A DNA stretch of 33,725 bases from a virus. This document shows positions 29,456 through 33,725 of the stretch, piece after piece. The position numbers and the translations under genes were made by a program. The stretch covers positions 1-33,725 of IMG/VR virus record IMGVR_UViG_3300030430_001288; one strand, given 5' to 3'. The notes under the pieces are model-generated. The model made no database searches. It was not told the origin of the DNA and worked only from the letters and a program-made list of their open reading frames with translations. Position 1 is the stretch's first letter; every line of letters begins with the position of its first letter.

Positions 29456-30299
29456 TGAGAGAAAAAATTTTATTGGCTCATCAGAAGCTAAGATCATTGC
29501 TAGTGGAGATTTCACAGCATGGGCAAAACTTATATCAGAGAAAAAAGGGGAGTCTGAACCATTTATTACCAAGCAACTACAATTCATGTTTGATGCTGGT
29601 AATCATCTTGAATCTTTTGTTCTTGATGCTTTTGCCAACACTACTAAGATGAAGATTGGATCAGCTGGTCAAGGTCGTACTGTTGACCACAATGGTGTTC
29701 CAATCCATTCAACATATGATGCAATTGCCTCTGATGGCAACCCAATAGAAGCTAAAACACATTGGGGATTCATACCTATGGACGATCTTTGTGATATGTA
29801 TGAAGCACAATGTCAACATCATATGCATACTAGGGCAACAGATCATTGTTATCTTGCAGTATTCTTTGGTGTTCATTGCAGATTCGAATACAGAAAAGTC
29901 AACAGAGATGATGCTTGGCTCAAAGAATATCTAGAACAATGTGAGTTGTTCTGGAATTGGTATCAAAACAATGAGATGCCTGATGAGTTCAAAGTTCTGC
30001 CTCCAGTTGATTGGACAGATCAAATCAGTATCAACATGAGTGATCTGGAATGTTGGGATCTCAAGATGCAATCAGAGATGAATCTTCATGCACAAGATAT
30101 CATTGAAGCTAACAAAGCCAACAAGATTGCAGAAACTGCAAAGATATCTATCAAACACTATTTGCCTGACAATTGTCGTAAAATGGTGTTGGATCTGTCA
30201 GGCAACCTAGAAGGCGATAAGATTATCGTTACTAGGAGCAAATCCAATACTGTAACACTTAAACATCAACCAAAGAAGGGAAGTAAAGATGGCAACTAA
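29430..30299 (+). CDS. YqaJ-family recombination exonuclease (289 aa)
   Basis: The nuclease core of the YqaJ/lambda-exonuclease type is visible: FIGSSEAKIIASGD (residues 14-27), GNHLESFVLDAF with Glu61, STYDAIASDGNPIEAKTHWG with Asp97 and Glu107-Ala-Lys109, and AQCQHHM at about 126-132. These give the D...ExK metal site of the PD-(D/E)xK superfamily. The enzyme should chew 5' ends of double-stranded DNA to give 3' single strands for the annealing protein encoded immediately downstream. An AGGAGG site precedes the ATG. The gene overlaps both neighbours slightly, so the three form one translated unit. Confidence 0.9.
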   Translation: MVLTKQQLNERKNFIGSSEAKIIASGDFTAWAKLISEKKGESEPFITKQLQFMFDAGNHLESFVLDAFANTTKMKIGSAGQGRTVDHNGVPIHSTYDAIASDGNPIEAKTHWGFIPMDDLCDMYEAQCQHHMHTRATDHCYLAVFFGVHCRFEYRKVNRDDAWLKEYLEQCELFWNWYQNNEMPDEFKVLPPVDWTDQISINMSDLECWDLKMQSEMNLHAQDIIEANKANKIAETAKISIKHYLPDNCRKMVLDLSGNLEGDKIIVTRSKSNTVTLKHQPKKGSKDGN

Positions 30300-30948
30300 A
30301 ACCTCAGCTAAATCGGTATGGGAAGTTCTATCAAAAATCGACGTGTCAGGGTACATGGAGAAGAAGAATGGACTCGACTATGTATCATGGACTCATGCTT
30401 GGTCAGCAGTCAAGCAAGCATTTCCTACTGCATCATTCATGAAGCACACATTTGTTGACAATCAGCACAATGTTCTACCATTCATGCGTGACTACAAGGG
30501 CAATACTTTTGTCAAAGTTTCTGTCAAGATCGAAACAATCAACATTGAAGAGATCTATCCAGTCATGGACAATCGTATGCAAGCAATCAATGCAGAAAAG
30601 ACCAGTAAGTTCAACAAGGACAAGGTGGGTCGCATACCTGATGCAACAGAAATCAACAATGCTTTCCAACGTGCATTGACTAAGTGTCTTGCCTATCATG
30701 GTCTTGGCATCAACGTCTATGCTGGTGAAGATCTACCTATGGGTGACATGATCGAGAAAAACGTTGACAAAGATGAAGAGGCTGTGCAAGCATTCGAAAT
30801 TGCTTTGAAAGATGTCAAAGACAAAGATCAATTGAATGAGGTATGGTCATTGAATGCTGCAAGGTACAACAAAATGGGTGTTCAAGCCCAGGACAAAGTT
30901 CAGCAGCTGTTCAAGTCCACACGAACAAAACTAAAGATTGCTAACTAA
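30289..30948 (+). CDS. DUF1071/Sak3-like single-strand annealing protein (219 aa)
   Basis: Characteristic blocks are EKKNGLDYVSWTHAWSAVKQ (about 24-43), then TFVKVSVKIETINIEEIYPV and MDNRMQAI (about 73-100), and NAFQRALTKCLAYHGLGINV followed by YAGEDLP (124-150). They match DUF1071, a family I know as the Sak3 branch of Rad52-like phage annealing proteins. It should coat 3' tails made by the YqaJ-type exonuclease and pair complementary strands, with SSB as partner. The start overlaps the exonuclease end by 11 bases. The C-terminus is a charged helix. Confidence 0.88.
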   Translation: MATKTSAKSVWEVLSKIDVSGYMEKKNGLDYVSWTHAWSAVKQAFPTASFMKHTFVDNQHNVLPFMRDYKGNTFVKVSVKIETINIEEIYPVMDNRMQAINAEKTSKFNKDKVGRIPDATEINNAFQRALTKCLAYHGLGINVYAGEDLPMGDMIEKNVDKDEEAVQAFEIALKDVKDKDQLNEVWSLNAARYNKMGVQAQDKVQQLFKSTRTKLKIAN

Positions 30949-30972
30949 TGCAATCTTTTCTGAGGCAATAAT

Positions 30973-31218
30973 ATGGATTACGAAACTCCAGACAGTATTG
31001 CCTCAGAATTAAAAAGACTTTTGGTCTTAATTAAGAATAAAAATCTAATTGATTTTCCAAGACAAGAGTTTGATTTCTGTTATGAGATTGGAAATGTTCC
31101 AGCTTGTGTAACTCTTACATTAGAAATAAGAACTCCACATCTTATTGAAATTGATTTAGATCCTGAAAAACACAATGAAAACAATGTGATACAACTAAAA
31201 GATTATAGGAGGGATTAA
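30973..31218 (+). CDS. Hypothetical protein (81 aa)
   Basis: The protein reads MDYETPDSIASELKRLLVLI, then NLIDFPRQEFDFCYEIGNVP, and ends with a beta-like and acidic part. It is soluble and small with no motif I recognise. A GAGG site lies seven bases before the ATG. It follows the annealing gene after 24 bases and precedes another short gene by two bases, so it belongs to the same transcript. Confidence 0.65.
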   Translation: MDYETPDSIASELKRLLVLIKNKNLIDFPRQEFDFCYEIGNVPACVTLTLEIRTPHLIEIDLDPEKHNENNVIQLKDYRRD

Positions 31219-31220
31219 CT

Positions 31221-31406
31221 ATGCCTGAATATACAAGCACAGTTACACTAATATTTGGTGGCAATAATTTAGATGCAGAAAATGTAGCAGAGTATAAATT
31301 AAAGCTAAAAGATAACTTTCTTGGTACTTTTGGAATCTTAATAACTGATGATGAGATTACAGATATCAATAAGATACGTCAAATAAACTACAAAAGAAAA
31401 GAGTGA
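31221..31406 (+). CDS. Hypothetical protein (61 aa)
   Basis: This 61-residue protein (MPEYTSTVTLIFGGNNLDAE) has a beta strand followed by acidic turns and a helix (NVAEYKLKLKDNFLGTFGIL), and a basic tail (RQINYKRKE). AGGAGG stands seven bases before the ATG. The end of the gene runs into a hairpin that begins before the stop codon. Function is unknown. Confidence 0.65.
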   Translation: MPEYTSTVTLIFGGNNLDAENVAEYKLKLKDNFLGTFGILITDDEITDINKIRQINYKRKE

Positions 31407-31459
31407 ACTGGAAAGGAACAGTCCACTCTTAACCCCCACTATTGCCGAGTCGGGCAATA
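31399..31459 (+). other. Two consecutive hairpins after the recombination genes
   Basis: The first is AAGAGTG-A-ACTG (31399-31410) with CAGT-C-CACTCTT (31419-31430) around GAAAGGAA. It is followed by AACCCCC. The second is TATTGCC (31440-31446) with GGCAATA (31453-31459), followed by the AT-rich ATTAATTTAAAC. The second could be a weak terminator or a processing site between this operon and the last early gene. Confidence 0.45.
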
Positions 31460-31502
31460 ATTAATTTAAACAAAACAAATTATAAAAGTAAAGGGAATAG
31501 AT

Positions 31503-31769
31503 ATGAAAAGTTTTGAACATTGTGTAGAATGTGGTGTTGAATTAAGAAAAGTAGCTCTAGTAAGAGTAAAAGCAACTAAGTGTGGTGATTGTAGAAAACA
31601 TTCAAGAAACTATGAATTAGGTAAATTATTTGAAGAGTGTGCCAAAAACTCACAACCTGAAGAAGGTAGATTCGAAGATATAGCTTTTGATCCTGATGAA
31701 GGCATAATGCATAAAAGCACAAGGCCAAGAACAGAAGTTGGAATCAAAAGTTCACTAGGTGGATTGTAA
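31503..31769 (+). CDS. Zinc-ribbon-like small protein (88 aa)
   Basis: Two Cys pairs, CVEC at about residues 7-10 and CGDC at about 27-30 (HCVECGVELRKVALV and ATKCGDCRKHSRNY), form a typical four-Cys zinc ribbon. A further Cys and an acidic part follow (EECAKNSQPEEGRFEDIAFD). An AAAGGGAAT site precedes the ATG. Such small ribbons in phages often bind RNA polymerase or DNA, but the target is unknown here. The end of the gene overlaps the leftward lysozyme stop by 15 bases, so this is the convergence point of the early and late units. Confidence 0.8.
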   Translation: MKSFEHCVECGVELRKVALVRVKATKCGDCRKHSRNYELGKLFEECAKNSQPEEGRFEDIAFDPDEGIMHKSTRPRTEVGIKSSLGGL

Positions 31770-32279
31770 CATCTCTAAAGCTGTTTTTCTTGTTTCATAA
31801 CAACGTCTATCCCAACCTTTACCAAAGGTATCATAGTTCTTTAATGTTCTATAAAATTGTGATCTTTGTGCAGTAAATACTTCAATAACACCTTTGATAG
31901 TTGTAGGGTAATCTTGGATTGCTTGTAATGTTCCAGATCCTATAACACCATCAATAGAAGTAGCTAAGAAACCTTGTAAGGTTTTAGCTGCTCTAGATAC
32001 ACCAGCATTAACTGCAAAATCAAAGACTGCCCAATCTAATCCTGATGGCAGATCATCGCCTCTGATCTTATCCCAGTACTTTCTTTTGTATATTTCACGA
32101 ACAGCTTCTAGTGGCATTTCTTTGACTTCATCTTTGGTGCATTCTCTACCAAGATATCTTTCATATACTTTTTTGGTAACTCCATAGTTTGTAGCACCCC
32201 CAGGATCTTTTGGGTGATCTACATATCCACCCTCATGATGTAGGACTAACTCTAGTGCTTTTTCAAAGTTATCTTTCAT
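31755..32279 (-). CDS. GH108-type lysozyme / endolysin (174 aa)
   Basis: I choose the ATG at 32279 (MKDNFEKALELVLHHEGGYV) because it overlaps the holin-candidate stop as ATGA; the frame is open 24 codons further without support. HHEGGYVDHPKDPGGATNYG is the catalytic signature of the glycosyl hydrolase 108 family, with Glu16 as the likely acid and the DPGG-TN-GVT motif after it. The C-terminal half (GFLATSIDGVIGSGTLQAIQ) resembles the family's peptidoglycan-binding part. It should cut murein at lysis. There is no signal peptide, so export needs the holin. It is the last gene of the leftward unit. Confidence 0.93.
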   Translation of the reverse strand: MKDNFEKALELVLHHEGGYVDHPKDPGGATNYGVTKKVYERYLGRECTKDEVKEMPLEAVREIYKRKYWDKIRGDDLPSGLDWAVFDFAVNAGVSRAAKTLQGFLATSIDGVIGSGTLQAIQDYPTTIKGVIEVFTAQRSQFYRTLKNYDTFGKGWDRRCYETRKTALEMLQST

Positions 32280-32641
32280 TTTTTTAGCTTTGCTATAGAT
32301 TTCAAACCAAAAGAAGCTGCAATAGATGCAAGTATGCCATAGCTTAACCATTCAGGACAATCTTCTCGTAAAAACTTAAAACCATCAGAAATGTATGGTT
32401 GTAAAGCTGGAATGAAACAAGCAAGGATCAATAAAATAAATGTAATAGTCCAAGCCTCATCTTTCCAACTATTATCAGATGCGTCCATTGCTTTTTCGTC
32501 CCATGATCCTTCTTGTTCTACACGTTTGACTTGTGCTTGAACTTTGGCAACTTCCAATTGTTGTTTTGCTTTGGCTTTTTCTTGCTTTCCTTGTAGCCAC
32601 GTTGTAGCAATATTTGCTATAGGCCCTAATAATTGAATCAT
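32276..32641 (-). CDS. Holin candidate with N-terminal helix and two membrane segments (121 aa)
   Basis: The start is taken as ATG 32641 (MIQLLGPIANIATTWLQGKQ), which overlaps the upstream stop (TAATG). A long charged amphipathic helix (KQEKAKAKQQLEVAKVQAQV) is followed by SWKDEAWTITFILLILACFI as one membrane segment and WLSYGILASIAASFGLKSIA as another. This layout recalls the three-segment holin family of phages and gene transfer agents. It lies directly upstream of the endolysin with an ATGA overlap, the normal holin place. It should make the pore that lets the lysozyme reach the wall. Confidence 0.7.
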   Translation of the reverse strand: MIQLLGPIANIATTWLQGKQEKAKAKQQLEVAKVQAQVKRVEQEGSWDEKAMDASDNSWKDEAWTITFILLILACFIPALQPYISDGFKFLREDCPEWLSYGILASIAASFGLKSIAKLKK

Positions 32642-32841
32642 TAATATACCCTCACTTTCTTTGTATCTACATTTGGTACTACTTTGCACATACATTCGTA
32701 AATAATTTCTTTACCATTTGCACTATCATAAGTTTGCTGACCTAAATATCTTGAATAATACAAGCAATCATTTACGTTACGAAAATGTAAAGTCGCACTA
32801 AGACTACCTGATAAGTAACAAGCTAACATAAATGAGGTCAT
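32641..32841 (-). CDS. Small secreted or lipoprotein-like Cys-containing protein (66 aa)
   Basis: The N-terminus (MTSFMLACYLSGSLSATLHF) is hydrophobic and contains LAC, which could be a very short lipobox, although a basic start is missing. The rest has spaced Cys residues (NVNDCLYYSRYLG, then IIYECMCKVVPN), suggesting disulphides outside the cytoplasm. It lies in the lysis block between two membrane proteins and overlaps both neighbours (ATGA at 32838, TAATG at 32641). An outer-membrane spanin part is possible but unproven. Confidence 0.65.
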   Translation of the reverse strand: MTSFMLACYLSGSLSATLHFRNVNDCLYYSRYLGQQTYDSANGKEIIYECMCKVVPNVDTKKVRVY

Positions 32842-33308
32842 ATTATACCTTTCTTTCTAGCTACCAATGCTAGTACAGTTAATACACCAGCTGCCAATGC
32901 AGTTATCATAATGAATAAAATAATTTTTAAAACTAAATTTTTAAATTCTTCTTTTTGTTTTCTTCGTTTAGCTTCAGCTTCTTTTCTTTGTTTTCTAGCT
33001 TCAGCACAATAAGCCTGATAATCATTCCAAAGATTTGCTCTACCATATAACTGCATAAACTCACGAAGTTTTTCATGCTTAACTCTAATTTGTTCTAGAG
33101 CCATGAACTCTTCTAGATCATTGTCAGTTTTACCAAGAAAATTTGTCCAAAGACTATTACGTTTTTTATGAAGATCTCTTTGCAGCTGTTCCTCTGCACC
33201 TACAAAACGTGCAATTGCTTGCCCAGCTGAACTAATTTCTTTTCCATTTTCTAAAGTTTGTTTAATTATGGCGAATGCACTATTTGCAATTGCAAGCATT
33301 TCAAGCAC
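32838..33308 (-). CDS. Coiled-coil membrane protein of the lysis block (156 aa)
   Basis: A GTG at 33308 is the likely start because GAGG stands six bases before it; an ATG three codons in is the alternative. The protein has a helical N-terminus (ANSAFAIIKQTLENGKEISS), a conserved-looking central part (LEEFMALEQIRVKHEKLREF, then MQLYGRANLWNDYQAYCAEA), a charged coiled coil (RKQRKEAEAKRRKQKEEFKN) and a C-terminal membrane segment (LVLKIILFIMITALAAGVLT). From memory, similar proteins occur in cyanophages and pelagiphages near the lysis genes. It may be an Rz-like or virion-associated protein. Confidence 0.7.
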   Translation of the reverse strand: MLEMLAIANSAFAIIKQTLENGKEISSAGQAIARFVGAEEQLQRDLHKKRNSLWTNFLGKTDNDLEEFMALEQIRVKHEKLREFMQLYGRANLWNDYQAYCAEARKQRKEAEAKRRKQKEEFKNLVLKIILFIMITALAAGVLTVLALVARKKGII

Positions 33309-33311
33309 AGA

Positions 33312-33542
33312 TCACCTCACATTCAGAACCTTATCAATCTTATCTTCTAGTCTATGCAAGGCTTCCATTACACGACCAGATGTATCACGCAAATCTTGTC
33401 TTGTTGCGTATTCTTCTCTTGTTTTATTAAGAAGTATTTGCAATCGTTTTACTTCTGTAAACATCTTATTAAATGCCCAAGCAAATGGCATTATAATTAA
33501 TGTAATAATTATGTTCCAAATAAAGGTAGCATCAAATGCCAT
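33312..33542 (-). CDS. Single-span membrane protein with coiled coil (76 aa)
   Basis: The N-terminus (MAFDATFIWNIIITLIIMPF) spans the membrane at about residues 7-25. It is followed by a charged coiled coil (EVKRLQILLNKTREEYATRQ, then RVMEALHRLEDKIDKVLNVR). This design resembles inner-membrane spanins or small holin partners. Its ATG shares a base with the stop of the upstream gene (TAATG at 33542). It lies three bases before the next gene, within the lysis block. Confidence 0.72.
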   Translation of the reverse strand: MAFDATFIWNIIITLIIMPFAWAFNKMFTEVKRLQILLNKTREEYATRQDLRDTSGRVMEALHRLEDKIDKVLNVR

Positions 33543-33725
33543 TATATTGCTTGGCTTTCCACAAATGTTTTATAGTTGGCTTTTACTGTATCTGTCCACA
33601 CTGCATTGGCTACTGCTTGTACTTCACTAGCTTCTTTACTTATATCTGTATCTATATGTGTCCACTTACCATCTTCACCTTTTGATGATTTGCATGGTTG
33701 TAATACATGACGATGCCTTGATCTT
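33542..33725 (-). CDS. C-terminal 60 residues of a gene cut by the right edge
   Basis: The frame is open from the window edge to a stop shared with the next ATG (TAATG). The visible part includes RHRHVLQPCKSSKGEDGKWT, then HIDTDISKEASEVQAVANAV, and ends VWTDTVKANYKTFVESQAI. It is soluble and helical at the end. The fragment lies upstream of the lysis genes and, on a circular map, downstream of the fibre genes. It contains two AAAGCCAA copies. No family is recognised from this part. Confidence 0.6.
   Translation of the reverse strand, partial: RSRHRHVLQPCKSSKGEDGKWTHIDTDISKEASEVQAVANAVWTDTVKANYKTFVESQAI

Larger units (their letters stand above)
22950..30121 (+). repeat. Dispersed octamer AAAGCCAA, 12 sense copies in the early region
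   Basis: Copies start at 22951, 23362, 23631, 24305, 24580, 24756, 25476, 26001, 27539, 29148, 29285 and 30114. Seven are the longer AAAAGCCAA. They fall in all three frames (Lys-Ala-Lys, Lys-Ser-Gln, Lys-Pro-Lys) and also between genes (23362, 24756, 29148). The leftward genes carry ten more on their own sense strand. Counts are by eye. Confidence 0.6.

Overview
The window is almost a whole genome of a T7-like (short-tailed) marine phage. It is AT-rich by eye. The evidence is a complete podovirus virion set in standard order: small and large terminase, head-tail connector, scaffold, capsid, tail tubes A and B, three internal virion proteins, and a tail fibre with an S74 chaperone. It also carries many tiny basic proteins typical of uncultured marine phages. 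There is no RNA polymerase, DNA polymerase, primase, helicase or integrase. This gene set recalls the roughly 35 kb pelagiphages of the HTVC010P kind, but the host and closest relative are inference.

Layout. Positions 1-22093 are one long minus-strand virion unit, starting at the small terminase (21662-22093) and running leftwards to tail-fibre genes cut by the left edge. Genes are packed, often with TAATG or ATGA stop/start overlaps. Positions 22094-22925 are a gene-poor divergent control region full of hairpins. Positions 22926-31769 are a plus-strand early/middle unit: small unknown proteins, ssb, DUF3310-like and DUF2958-like proteins, a long ParB-like protein, a YqaJ-type exonuclease and a DUF1071/Sak3-like annealing protein. 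A two-gene minus-strand island (an XRE repressor and a RuvC-like resolvase, 28419-29127) interrupts it. Positions 31755-33725 are a minus-strand lysis block (GH108 lysozyme, holin candidate, membrane proteins) that converges on the early unit and probably continues, on a circular map, from the tail-fibre genes at the left end.

How it seems to work. The phage appears to use host polymerases. It supplies SSB, an exonuclease, an annealing protein and a resolvase, which fits recombination-assisted replication and concatemer formation before terminase packaging. A late promoter candidate with a palindrome at its start site lies just before the small terminase.

Most notable. (1) The 0.8 kb control region holds four copies of a hairpin with the core CGT-GAAG(A/T)-ACG. 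Their flanking stems change sequence but stay paired, and the G-T wobbles I found suit plus-strand RNA. This suggests an unrecognised large structured RNA, or a single-stranded DNA element such as an origin. (2) A second structured plus-strand element lies just upstream of ssb. (3) A third lies between the convergent ParB-like and RuvC-like genes. (4) The octamer AAAGCCAA occurs about 25 times, mostly in the sense strand, in all reading frames and also outside genes.
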